Positions 1-7,678 of a stretch of DNA of 16,116 bases are shown here, one piece after another. The notes below the pieces were generated by a model. The model was not told the DNA's origin. It worked only from the letters and a program-made list of their open reading frames with translations, and made no database searches. The stretch covers positions 1 to 16,116 of the forward strand of contig CAKRYE010000043.1 of NCBI GenBank assembly GCA_934426285.1, in the 5' to 3' direction. Source of the stretch: an uncultured Blautia sp. GTDB taxonomy: Bacteria > Bacillota > Clostridia > Lachnospirales > Lachnospiraceae. A program made the translations under genes and the position numbers. Within the stretch, counting starts at the first letter, position 1. Each line of letters opens with the position of its first letter.

Positions 1-248
1 TGTACTGCCTGGGCAAGTACATGAGATGCTGTGTGACGGAGAACTGCAAGTCCTTTTTCGTCTTTGGCTGTCAGGATGTTTAATTCACAGTCACTGTCGA
101 GAACTGTTCTCAGATCAACAACCTCTCCGTTTACTTCGCCTGCACAGGCTGCACGTGCAAGGCCTTCGCTGATGTCGTAAGCAATATCGATGACTGATTT
201 TGCTTCAGCATATTCTTTTTTTGATCCGTCTTTTAATGTTACGATCAT
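1..248 (-). CDS. thrS: Threonyl-tRNA synthetase, N-terminal part (truncated by window edge)
   Basis: Reading the minus strand from ATG at 248-246 gives about 82 residues beginning MIVTLKDGSKKEY and ending near AVLRHTASHVLAQAV. This is the TGS domain (about residues 1-60) followed by the start of the editing/second N-terminal domain of ThrRS, whose hallmark is RHTASHVLAQA. The enzyme charges tRNA-Thr with threonine in the cytoplasm; the catalytic core and the C-terminus lie outside the window. Two in-frame ATGs occur, at 254-252 and 248-246. The ribosome binding site AAAGGAG is only about 3 bases from the first but about 9 from the second, so I prefer 248. Upstream on the same strand is a complete T-box leader, which fits a tRNA-Thr-controlled synthetase. 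Identity is high confidence because protein and regulatory element agree. Confidence 0.93.
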   Translation of the reverse strand, partial: MIVTLKDGSKKEYAEAKSVIDIAYDISEGLARAACAGEVNGEVVDLRTVLDSDCELNILTAKDEKGLAVLRHTASHVLAQAV

Positions 249-366
249 GGTCATTATCTCCTTTATTTATATATTCTTTGTATGCTGTCAGATGTCCGGC
301 TGCCTGTTTGGATGTGAGGATCATCTTTCAGTGTATTTTGTACTGCAAAGGGGGAAAAGAAAGAAT

Positions 367-404
367 AAAAAAATCCCCTACAGTACGGTTAAATACTGTA
401 GGGG
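367..404 (-). terminator. Intrinsic terminator of the thrS T-box
   Basis: A perfect 11-bp stem CCCCTACAGTA/TACTGTAGGGG (404-394 with 385-375) with an 8-base loop is followed on the minus strand by a seven-T run (373-367). It lies just after the T-box sequence and is the regulated terminator of the leader. About 118 bases of otherwise featureless leader separate it from the thrS start. Confidence 0.93.
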
Positions 405-633
405 ACGAGATATCATTACTCGCGGTTCCACCCCGGTTGTTCTGAATGACTGAAAACAATAATTCAGAACCACTTCATTCGATGGTAACGGAATCACCGG
501 ACTGTATTAAAGTCACTCAGAGGTGGTCTTCGGCTGTTTCCCGATGAAATGCTTGCACCGGAATGCATTTCTCTCTGTAACGTTCCTCAGCTTACTCTTC
601 TCTTCAACGTTTTAAGCTTTCTTATCTTTTCTG
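367..633 (-). promoter_or_regulatory. T-box riboswitch leader of thrS (likely ACC threonine specifier)
   Basis: On the minus strand the leader carries the diagnostic T-box GGGTGGAACCGCG (433-421). A 9-bp stem GTTCTGAAT/ATTCAGAAC (470-462 with 447-439) precedes it, and an intrinsic terminator follows. Stem I contains a CCGGTG-type loop motif (near 560-550), and a candidate specifier triplet ACC (527-525) sits in the context GAAGACCACC; ACC is a threonine codon. Known mechanism: uncharged tRNA pairs with the specifier and, through its 3' NCCA end, with the TGG bulge of the T-box, stabilising the antiterminator so that thrS is read. The exact specifier frame is inferred, because a second ACC lies at 524-522. 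Confidence 0.93.
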
Positions 634-639
634 CCACTG

Positions 640-668
640 ATTATAAACTTGAAAAATAGGTTTGTCAA
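640..668 (-). promoter_or_regulatory. Consensus sigma-A promoter for thrS
   Basis: On the minus strand a perfect -35 TTGACA (668-663) and a perfect -10 TATAAT (645-640) are separated by exactly 17 bases. Transcription would start near 633, just before the first T-box helices. The full consensus match fits strong constitutive initiation with control left to the T-box. Confidence 0.88.
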
Positions 669-696
669 TTGCTAAATTACAAATAACAGTAAGGGA

Positions 697-725
697 TTGA
701 TTTTTGAGGGAGCATCACATATTAT
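697..725 (+). promoter_or_regulatory. Probable promoter of the aldo/keto reductase gene
   Basis: TTGATT (697-702) and TATTAT (720-725) are separated by 17 bases, a 4/6 and 5/6 match to sigma-A boxes. The predicted start near 732 leaves about 25 bases before the ribosome binding site CAGGAG (758-763). A TATAAT closer to the gene (747-752) would start transcription inside that site and is less likely. Confidence 0.5.
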
Positions 726-772
726 TAACGTATTAGTGGTAAGGTATATAATATGAACAGGAGAAATGCTTT

Positions 773-1732
773 ATGGACAGAATAAATATTAAAGATACAG
801 ATCTGAAGCTTTCCAGACTTGGGCTGGGATGTGTGAAAGCAGGTGTAAAATGGGATGGACAGGAAGCTTTTGACCTGTTTGATGCGTTCCTGGATATGGG
901 TGGAAATGTATATGATACAGCCAGAGTATATTCTGACTGGATTCCTTCTGAGAAAGGTCGCAGTGAACGGGTACTGGGACAGTGGCTGGCGCACAGTGGG
1001 AAACGCCATGATGTTATTCTGGTGAGTAAAGGCGGACATCCGGATATGACAGGAGCGAATCCGGATATGCATAAATCCAGAGTAAGTGAAAGCTGCCTGA
1101 AATATGACCTGGAAGAATCTCTGCGTGTGCTGGGAACAGATTATATTGATATTTATTTTTATCACAGAGATAACGAAGATGTGCCAGTCAGTGAACTGAT
1201 CGATATTATGGAAGATTTCAGAAAGCAGGGAAAAATTCGCTATTATGCCTGCTCCAACTGGACGACAGCCAGAATGAAAGAAGCAGATGCCTATGCTGAG
1301 TCTAAAGGTTTCCGTGGATTTGTGGCAAACGAAGCTTTATATAATATGGGGGAGCCATGGATGAAACCTATGGCAGATGATACTCTGGTGATCATGGATA
1401 AAGAAATGAAGAAATATCATAAAGAGAATCCACGAAATCTGGCAATGCCCTATTCTGCAGCATGTAATGGATTTTTTCATAAACTTCTGGCAGCTGGCCG
1501 GGAAGCAGTGGTAAATTCAGAGTACTATACGGAAGGTAATCTGAATAATATGAGAATCATTGGTAAACTGATGGAAAAGTATGGAATTTCTGTTACCCAG
1601 GCTGTGCTGGGGTATCTGACCTGTCAGGATTTCCAGTGTCTGCCCTTGTATGGACCGCGAAGCATAGAAGATTTAAAAGATGCTATGGGAACTTTTGAGA
1701 TTCCTTTCCGTGCAGAGGATTATCGGGAATAA
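773..1732 (+). CDS. Aldo/keto reductase family oxidoreductase
   Basis: This is a 319-residue protein of usual AKR length, an NAD(P)H-dependent TIM-barrel enzyme that reduces aldehydes or ketones in the cytoplasm. The start fits the barrel's first strand (LSRLGLGCVKAG). The catalytic tetrad is visible: Asp48 and Tyr53 (NVYDTARVY), Lys86 (ILVSKGG) and His131 (DIYFYHRD). The cofactor-phosphate loop is at about 293-297 (YGPRS). CAGGAG lies 9 bases before the ATG. The gene is monocistronic: its own promoter is upstream, a strong hairpin terminator follows, and the neighbours are on the opposite strand. Nothing in the context indicates a substrate. Identity of the family is certain; the specific reaction is unknown. 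Confidence 0.92.
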   Translation: MDRINIKDTDLKLSRLGLGCVKAGVKWDGQEAFDLFDAFLDMGGNVYDTARVYSDWIPSEKGRSERVLGQWLAHSGKRHDVILVSKGGHPDMTGANPDMHKSRVSESCLKYDLEESLRVLGTDYIDIYFYHRDNEDVPVSELIDIMEDFRKQGKIRYYACSNWTTARMKEADAYAESKGFRGFVANEALYNMGEPWMKPMADDTLVIMDKEMKKYHKENPRNLAMPYSAACNGFFHKLLAAGREAVVNSEYYTEGNLNNMRIIGKLMEKYGISVTQAVLGYLTCQDFQCLPLYGPRSIEDLKDAMGTFEIPFRAEDYRE

Positions 1733-1752
1733 TTTTATATGTACAGAAAATG

Positions 1753-1792
1753 AAAAATCCGGGCAAAGTCTGGCAGACTGTCCGGATTTTTC
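1753..1792. terminator. Intrinsic terminator, usable in both directions
   Basis: A 10-bp stem AAAAATCCGG/CCGGATTTTT (1753-1762 with 1782-1791) encloses an inner stem AGTCT/AGACT (1767-1771 with 1775-1779). T runs appear on either strand, so it can end both the reductase transcript and the convergent transglutaminase-like gene on the minus strand. Confidence 0.85.
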
Positions 1793-1848
1793 TGTTGCGA
1801 AGCGCTGTATTGGGATAAATATTTATAAAGAGTCAAGTGGATATTCGG

Positions 1849-2658
1849 TTAAACGATTTTTACATATGCCCGATTGTTTTTATATCGGGGGATTCCGTTT
1901 ATTCCACTGAGATTATAATCCATACGATAGTAAAGCTTTATGTTTTTGGTAACCTTGGCCCAGTCAGGGTCACAGACCTTCCCCTTGATTTCTGCCCATC
2001 CGTGCCCGCCTGAGGAAACTACACTGGCTTCATAGCCCACTGCATTGGCCAGATAGGCAAAAGCGGATGCAAATGCAAAACAATTGCCTCTGCCTCTGTA
2101 AAACATGTCTTCAGCATAGCCCACATCCCAGTTGGCAGCTGCAGAACGATAAGCAAAATCATTGCCTGCTCCGCCATAGTTGTAGCTGACGGCTTTCTGA
2201 AAACAAATCCAGAGTTTCTCGGGCATGGACATATTTCTTTTTGTAATCTGTCTCATTTGCTGATTGGCATATACCATAACGTTTAATTTGCGCAGCTCCT
2301 GGCTGTTGTATCTGGCTTTCCCGCTTTTGGCGAGAGAAATCTGATTGACTTTTCCGGAGGTGACCATATATGCCTGAGCACCGTTTTTGATCCGGAAGAA
2401 ATAATAATTTCCCTTGATTTTCTGCCAGCCGTTCTGTTGTACACCCTTGCTGTCAAAATAGTACTTTTTCCCCTTGATCGTGACAAGACCTGTTACCCGT
2501 TTGCCGGCTTTGTCGTAGTAATAAACATTTCCACTGTTCTTTTTTTCAAATTTATTGCATGGAGCAGATTTCGCATAGGCAAAAGTGGAAAATATTATAC
2601 AGGCAAAGAGAAATGCAAACACAATGCAGGGATAAAGCAAAGACTTTTTCTTGTTCAT
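1849..2658 (-). CDS. Secreted transglutaminase-like protein with cell-wall-binding-type repeats
   Basis: The 269-residue product has a signal peptide (KKK, then a hydrophobic core to about residue 26, likely cleavage after Ala29 in AYA). Next come about three tandem aromatic repeats of the choline/cell-wall-binding type (about 42-101: NVYYYDKAGKRVTG, KKYYFDSKGVQQNGW, NYYFF). The C-terminal part (about 140-260) is a transglutaminase/cysteine-protease-like domain with Cys193 (GRGNCFAFA), His219 (GGHGWAEI) and Asp230 (CDPDW). This points to an exported, wall-attached enzyme that cleaves or cross-links an unknown peptide or glycan-linked substrate. AGGAGG precedes the ATG at 2658. The gene stands alone and diverges from the 2845-8461 operon. 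Fold and triad are well supported; the reaction is not known. Confidence 0.85.
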   Translation of the reverse strand: MNKKKSLLYPCIVFAFLFACIIFSTFAYAKSAPCNKFEKKNSGNVYYYDKAGKRVTGLVTIKGKKYYFDSKGVQQNGWQKIKGNYYFFRIKNGAQAYMVTSGKVNQISLAKSGKARYNSQELRKLNVMVYANQQMRQITKRNMSMPEKLWICFQKAVSYNYGGAGNDFAYRSAAANWDVGYAEDMFYRGRGNCFAFASAFAYLANAVGYEASVVSSGGHGWAEIKGKVCDPDWAKVTKNIKLYYRMDYNLSGINGIPRYKNNRAYVKIV

Positions 2659-2705
2659 AGAGCACCTCCTGTTTTCTGGCCTTTTGACCTTGATATTATA
2701 GTATC

Positions 2706-2734
2706 AGTATATTAGAAATGATAGGTATTCGCAA
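2706..2734 (-). promoter_or_regulatory. Probable promoter of the transglutaminase-like gene
   Basis: On the minus strand TTGCGA (2734-2729) and TATACT (2711-2706) are 17 bases apart. A second, perfect TATAAT lies at 2700-2695 but has only a weak -35 partner. The promoter is divergent from that of the neighbouring operon and about 50 bases away from it. Confidence 0.55.
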
Positions 2735-2762
2735 GGTTAAAAACATCCGGTTAAGCCAAATA

Positions 2763-2791
2763 TTGCACAGGTTGCGGTTGTGGTGTATAAT
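2763..2791 (+). promoter_or_regulatory. Probable promoter of the DUF5717/Hsp70-like/TPR operon
   Basis: A perfect -10 TATAAT (2786-2791) lies 17 bases after a weak -35 TTGCAC (2763-2768). The predicted start near 2798 leaves a leader of about 47 bases. No other good promoter is seen before the third gene ends, so all three genes probably share this one. Confidence 0.55.
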
Positions 2792-2844
2792 AAACAGATA
2801 AGGTTATTTGACAGTGATAAATTATGATGAACAGGGAAATATAG

Positions 2845-5800
2845 GTGAACAACTTGAAAAAGACGATAGAAGAACTCTTAAGTGGAAAATTCAGATATGA
2901 GCAGCCGGGACTTCTTTTTTCAAAAGAGAAAATTGAAGTGACACTGAAAGCCGGAGATGTATACAGGGGAGAACTGTATTTCGGGACAGAAGATAACCAG
3001 AGAATCCGCGGATATATTACATCTTCCAACAGGCGGGTTGTTCCGGGAACAGATCAGTTCACAGGGACGACAATACGTCTGCAATATGGGGTGGATGGTG
3101 TAGGAATGAATCCGGGTGACAGACATGAGGGCTGGCTGTGCTTTACCACCAATGTAGGAGAGTACAGGATTCCATTTGTGATCCAGGCTGAAAAGGAAGA
3201 GATGCACAGTGTGGCAGGCTCTGTAACGGATATGGATTCTTTTGTAAAAATCGCAAAAGAGGATTTTAAAGAAGCCTACCGTCTTTTTACAGATCCTGGA
3301 TTTCCAAGACTTCTGAAAAATGCAGGGACAAAGGAACTGGCTCTCTATAAAGGACTTTCCAGACAGCCTGTAACTTATCAGAATCTTGAGGAGTTTCTTG
3401 TGGGAACCGGACGGAAGAAACCGGTAAACATGGAATTAAAATTTGATCATAACAGCTTTTATGAAATTACAGAAACTGTGAGAGAGTCTTTTCCTGTACA
3501 TAAGGATGGTTGGGGACATTTAAGACTGGATATTGAGGCAAGAGGGGATTTCCTGGAAGTGCCGAAGTATGTGGTCACAGATGAGGACTTTATCGGTGGA
3601 TATTATCAGGTTGAGTATGTGATCCACAAAGAAGCTTTGCAGAAGGGACGGCAGTACGGGGAAATCCATGTAAAAAGCCCTTATCAGGAGCTGGTTTACA
3701 GAATTACAGCATCCGGCGGTCCTAAGGTACAGCTGAAGACCAGCCTTCATGAGAAACAGCAGAATTTTTCTTTGATGAAAGATTTTATGGAATACTCCTG
3801 CGGAAAAATGGAGCAGGGCACCTGGATCAGCAGTAGCCGTTTTCTGTTGAACCAGCTTCAGGAAGAAGGCTGTAATTATCCCAAATATCAGATGTATGAG
3901 GCATATCTCTGCCATGCGGAGGGAGAAGAAGAACAGGCAAAGGAAATCCTGCGCAGATTTAAGGATCAGACCTTCCTGCGGGAGGATCTGGAAATGGCAG
4001 GCGCTTACTTATATCTCTGTACCATTACCGGATTATACAGAGACAGAGAGCAGGCAGTGCGCAGGCTTCGCAATTTCTCCATGCAGAGAGAGGACAGCTT
4101 CCTGTTATTCTGGATTCTGCTTCAGGTGGATCAGGAGCTTAGGAATTCTCCGTCCAGAGCTGTGTTTATGATGGAGGAATTATTTGAAAAGGGCTGTCAC
4201 AATCCCCTTCTCTATCTGGAAGCCTGGAAATATATCAGTAAAGATATGTCTTTGTTACACAGAATGAGCAGCTTCTGGACCCAGGTTTTCCTCCTGGCAG
4301 GAAAAGAAGAAATGCTTACAGAGGAACTTGTAATGCGGTTCGCTTACCTGACCGGTTATGAGAAAAACTTCTGTCCAAGCATGTACCGTGCCCTGGCAGC
4401 AGGTTATGAAGCTTTTCCGGCAGATGATACTCTGGAAGCGATTTGCCGTTATATTATGTTGGGAAATCCGAGAGAACGAATCTATTTCCGCTGGTTTGCC
4501 CTGGCTGTTGAGCGAGGACTCAGGCTTACCAGATTGTATGAATATTATGTGGAGACGATGGATACCTCCTATCAGAGAGAACTGCCAAAGCCTCTTCTGA
4601 TGTATTTTACCTATAATAATAATTCCCTGGGTGATGATAAAAAAGCTTTTATTTATGCAAGTATTGTGGGAAATAAGGACGCACAGCCGGGAACCTATAG
4701 GGACTATCGGGAGAGTATGGCTGAATTTGCCGGTAAAAAGGCAGCAGAGGGCCGGATGGATGAGAATTACGCAGTACTTTATCAGGAATTTCTCACAGAA
4801 CCGGAGAACAGGGAACAGGCAGAGCTGATCGCAGGGAAAATGTTTACCTGCAGGTTGTACTGTGATGATAAAAAAATCCGTACGGTGATCGTACGTCATG
4901 ATAAATTCTCTATGGAGGAAGTCTATCCCTGTGTGCAGGGAGTAGCATATCCAAGGATTTATACAGAGGATGCAGTGATCCTTTTCCAGGATGAAAAACA
5001 GAGACGCTATTATGCAACGGTAGATTACAATGTTAAGAAGCTTTTTGATGAACGGGAGCTTGTGGAAAAGGTTCTGTCCCTGGGCGTAAGAGAGCCGGGG
5101 GTTCTGCTTCATTATTGTGTGAATGCAGAGTTAGGAAGGGATAATCTGGAATTATATCAGGAAGCTGCCAAGATGAAAGCATTTTCTGAAGGATACCGGA
5201 CAGAAATCCGGAGAAGTCTGCTGAAGTATTATGGGGAGGAAAACCCTGCAGGAGATCAGGAGGAATATCTGAAAAAGCTGGATTATAAGGAATATGCGGC
5301 AGCAGACAGGATACAGCTTCTGGAGGTGTTAATATCCAGAGGACTTTATTCTCAGGCTATGTCTGTGATCGAGGAATCCGGATATGAGGGAATCCGCCCG
5401 GAAAGCCTGCTGAAGCTTACCAGCAGGATGCTTACCAAATGTGAGATGGCTGAAGATGAGGAGTTGCTGGCTCTGGCTTCAGACGTATACAGAATGGGAA
5501 AATATGATGAGGTGATCCTGAAATATCTTATGGATTATCGCTTTGGACCATTGGATGAGCTGCTGTCAGTGTGGAAAAGCGCTCATGGCTTTGATATGGA
5601 TACCTATGAATTGGAAGAAAAGCTTTTGGGACTTCTGATGTTTACTTCTGATTATCGTAAAGAAGGAGAGAAGATCCTGGAGGATTATGTAAAGCATGCA
5701 GGCAAAGAATATCTGATCGGTGCTTACCTGACACAGATTGCTTATGGCGTGTTTGTGCGGGAATATCCTATGAGTATTTTTGTGCGTAATGAACTGGAGA

Positions 5801-6399
5801 CTGCCTGCAGGCAGAAATGGCCGGTGAATTTTATCTGCAGTCTGGCTCTCTTTGAGTCACTTTCCAGAGAGAAGAATCCAAGTCAGGATCAGCTGACTCT
5901 GGAAAAAGAGATTTTGCAGAAATGTATGAAGAAAAATCTGAAATTTGCATTTTTTAAAAGGCTTCCGGCGTCCATGCTGAGCCCTTATCAGCTGGATGAT
6001 AAAACCTTTGTAGAGTACCATACAGATCCGGCCGGAAAGGTGACTCTTTATTATGCTCTGGATGCTGGGCTGGGTGGAGAACTGAAATATCAGATGGAGC
6101 CCCTGCGTAATCTGTATGAGGGAATTTTTACCAAAACCTTTACGCTGTTTTACGGTGAAACTCTGCATTACTATTTCAAGGCTGAACTGGGGGAAAAAAC
6201 CTGGCAGACTCAGGAGCGTGTGATCACCATGGACAAGGTTGAGGGCATTCCGGTGAGCAAATATCAGCTGATCAATCAGATGCTTTCCGCCCGCAGACTG
6301 GATAACAGTCAGGAGGTAATGACGCAGCTGAAAAAATATCTTCGTCAGGAGCAGTATGTGAAGAGCATGTTTTCCATTGAAAAGGAATCTGGAAAATAG
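2845..6399 (+). CDS. Very large DUF5717-type protein: beta domains plus long helical repeat region
   Basis: The product has 1184 residues, no signal peptide and no membrane segment. I recall the family as DUF5717, found in Lachnospiraceae; its function is undescribed to my knowledge. Visible layout: a beta-sandwich-like domain (about 29-114), a second one (about 193-292, ending YGEIHVKSPYQELVYRI), a long alpha-helical solenoid with TPR-like character (about 300-1040) interrupted by a beta-rich insert (about 675-735), a third beta domain (about 1053-1130) and a helical tail. The start is GTG at 2845: an in-frame TAG lies immediately upstream and AGGGAA is 6 bases away. It is first of three tightly spaced genes (18 bases to the next). 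A scaffold or client-binding role with the Hsp70-like partner is inference only. Confidence 0.82.
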   Translation: MNNLKKTIEELLSGKFRYEQPGLLFSKEKIEVTLKAGDVYRGELYFGTEDNQRIRGYITSSNRRVVPGTDQFTGTTIRLQYGVDGVGMNPGDRHEGWLCFTTNVGEYRIPFVIQAEKEEMHSVAGSVTDMDSFVKIAKEDFKEAYRLFTDPGFPRLLKNAGTKELALYKGLSRQPVTYQNLEEFLVGTGRKKPVNMELKFDHNSFYEITETVRESFPVHKDGWGHLRLDIEARGDFLEVPKYVVTDEDFIGGYYQVEYVIHKEALQKGRQYGEIHVKSPYQELVYRITASGGPKVQLKTSLHEKQQNFSLMKDFMEYSCGKMEQGTWISSSRFLLNQLQEEGCNYPKYQMYEAYLCHAEGEEEQAKEILRRFKDQTFLREDLEMAGAYLYLCTITGLYRDREQAVRRLRNFSMQREDSFLLFWILLQVDQELRNSPSRAVFMMEELFEKGCHNPLLYLEAWKYISKDMSLLHRMSSFWTQVFLLAGKEEMLTEELVMRFAYLTGYEKNFCPSMYRALAAGYEAFPADDTLEAICRYIMLGNPRERIYFRWFALAVERGLRLTRLYEYYVETMDTSYQRELPKPLLMYFTYNNNSLGDDKKAFIYASIVGNKDAQPGTYRDYRESMAEFAGKKAAEGRMDENYAVLYQEFLTEPENREQAELIAGKMFTCRLYCDDKKIRTVIVRHDKFSMEEVYPCVQGVAYPRIYTEDAVILFQDEKQRRYYATVDYNVKKLFDERELVEKVLSLGVREPGVLLHYCVNAELGRDNLELYQEAAKMKAFSEGYRTEIRRSLLKYYGEENPAGDQEEYLKKLDYKEYAAADRIQLLEVLISRGLYSQAMSVIEESGYEGIRPESLLKLTSRMLTKCEMAEDEELLALASDVYRMGKYDEVILKYLMDYRFGPLDELLSVWKSAHGFDMDTYELEEKLLGLLMFTSDYRKEGEKILEDYVKHAGKEYLIGAYLTQIAYGVFVREYPMSIFVRNELETACRQKWPVNFICSLALFESLSREKNPSQDQLTLEKEILQKCMKKNLKFAFFKRLPASMLSPYQLDDKTFVEYHTDPAGKVTLYYALDAGLGGELKYQMEPLRNLYEGIFTKTFTLFYGETLHYYFKAELGEKTWQTQERVITMDKVEGIPVSKYQLINQMLSARRLDNSQEVMTQLKKYLRQEQYVKSMFSIEKESGK

Positions 6400-6417
6400 G
6401 AAAGACAGGAGAAACAG

Positions 6418-7665
6418 ATGAACGAAATCCGTGATTTGATCGTGGGAATTGATTTTGGCAGAGAATATTCCCAGATTTGTTATTATGACCGTAAAGGAGA
6501 GGAACCACGTTCTCTTTCCATGAAGGTGGGAGGAAGCCAGTATGAGGCACCTACCTGCCTGTGCAGGAGAACAGAGCAGAAGGATTACTGTGTAGGACTG
6601 GAAGCAGAGTATTTTGCCAGGGAAAAGGGAGGGATTATGATCCATGATCTCTACGGAATCTGCGAAAAAAAGGATTCCGTAGTGGTGGAAGGACAGGAAC
6701 ATGAGCCCTGGGAGCTGCTGACTGAATTTTTGAAAGGAATCCTGAAGTTTCTCGGTATCACTGAGCTGGTAAAAAATACGAAATGTATTGTAGTTACACT
6801 GGAGGATCTGGGAAATATCCAGGTGGAGAATTTTCGGAAGGCCTTTTCGTCCATGGGATTTCCGGAAGGAAAATATATGCTTCAGGATTACGGGGAAAGC
6901 TTTTATTATTATGCGCTTTCACAGAAAAGAGAAACCTGGAACCGCAGCGTTGCCTGGTACGCGTTCACTCCGGAAAATGTGTCTTTCCGGAAACTGACCT
7001 TAAACGGAAGTACGAAACCGGTATCTGTCAGACTGGAAGAACCTGTTGTCAGGGCACTTCCGGTCAATGATGAGGAAAGAGATATTGAATTCTGTAAATT
7101 TGTCCAGCAAACTCTGGGCAGGGATTTATATTCCAGCATTCAGATCACAGGCAGAGGTTTCTCACAGGATTGGGCCGGACAGTCCATAAAAATTCTTTGC
7201 TATCAGAAACGTAAGGTATTTTATGGAAATAACCTGTTTGCCAAAGGTGCCTGTGCTGCAGGTAAGGAAAAACTGGAAGATAAAGCGTTAAAAGGATACC
7301 GTTTCCTCAGTGATTCTCTTGTTATGGCAGATGTGGGAATGGAGATGCGTGTCATGGGTTCTCCGGCTTATTATCCTCTGATCGAAGCAGGAAACAATTG
7401 GTATGACTGCAAGGCATCCTGTGAATTGATCCTGGATAATACGGAAGAGCTGGTGTTTGTTGTGAGCACTTTTGACAGACCGGAGAAAAGACGTGTGGGT
7501 ATGATGCTTCCGGGAATTCCAAGGCGTCCAAACAAAACCACACGGCTTTATCTGGAATTGCAGTATATTTCTCCAAAAGAGTGTAAAGTAACAGTGAAGG
7601 ATCTGGGATTTGGGGAATTGTTTCCGTCCTGCGGTAAGGTATGGACAGAGACAGTAGAATGGTAA
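6418..7665 (+). CDS. Hsp70/actin-fold protein (DUF5716-like), lidless and divergent
   Basis: The 415-residue protein looks like a shortened Hsp70. Phosphate-1 motif: GIDFGREYS (10-18). The second subdomain start (about 120-170, KCIVVTLEDL then YMLQDYGESFYYYALS) mirrors the ATPase-domain pattern of strand, helix and EPTAAAL-like helix. TGRGF (244-248) and NNLFAKGACAAG correspond to the adenosine site and final ATPase helix. Residues about 335-410 resemble the substrate-binding beta domain, including LPGIPRRP (364-371). The usual DLGGGT phosphate-2 motif is replaced by a segment near SVAWYAFTPENVS (177-189), so ATP hydrolysis may be weak or lost. No helical lid follows. AGGAG lies 6 bases before the ATG. 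I recall the family as DUF5716; function unknown. Confidence 0.8.
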   Translation: MNEIRDLIVGIDFGREYSQICYYDRKGEEPRSLSMKVGGSQYEAPTCLCRRTEQKDYCVGLEAEYFAREKGGIMIHDLYGICEKKDSVVVEGQEHEPWELLTEFLKGILKFLGITELVKNTKCIVVTLEDLGNIQVENFRKAFSSMGFPEGKYMLQDYGESFYYYALSQKRETWNRSVAWYAFTPENVSFRKLTLNGSTKPVSVRLEEPVVRALPVNDEERDIEFCKFVQQTLGRDLYSSIQITGRGFSQDWAGQSIKILCYQKRKVFYGNNLFAKGACAAGKEKLEDKALKGYRFLSDSLVMADVGMEMRVMGSPAYYPLIEAGNNWYDCKASCELILDNTEELVFVVSTFDRPEKRRVGMMLPGIPRRPNKTTRLYLELQYISPKECKVTVKDLGFGELFPSCGKVWTETVEW

Positions 7666-7678
7666 AGGAGACAGACAG

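Noticed and set aside
190..453. Plus-strand ORFs over the thrS start and T-box
   Set aside because: They cross the T-box terminator and the TGS-domain coding sequence of thrS on the other strand.
747..752. TATAAT before the aldo/keto reductase gene as the -10 box
   Set aside because: Transcription would begin at the ribosome binding site (758-763), leaving no leader; the 697-725 pair is a better candidate.
2596..2610. Possible lipobox (LFAC) in the transglutaminase-like protein
   Set aside because: The cysteine is inside a hydrophobic core that continues for several residues, and a phenylalanine stands at the -2 position; AYA cleavage fits better.
2808..2813. Perfect TTGACA just before the DUF5717-type gene
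   Set aside because: No -10-like sequence at 15-19 bases downstream; the TATAAT at 2786-2791 is a better promoter.
4255..5112. 285-residue ORF on the minus strand inside the large DUF5717-type gene
   Set aside because: It lies wholly antisense to a well-supported coding frame, its product is Cys/His/Ile-rich without domain pattern, and it has no convincing start signals.
5857..6702. 281-residue minus-strand ORF spanning the junction of the first two operon genes
   Set aside because: It is antisense to two genes with good ribosome binding sites and recognisable domains; the composition looks like a shadow frame.
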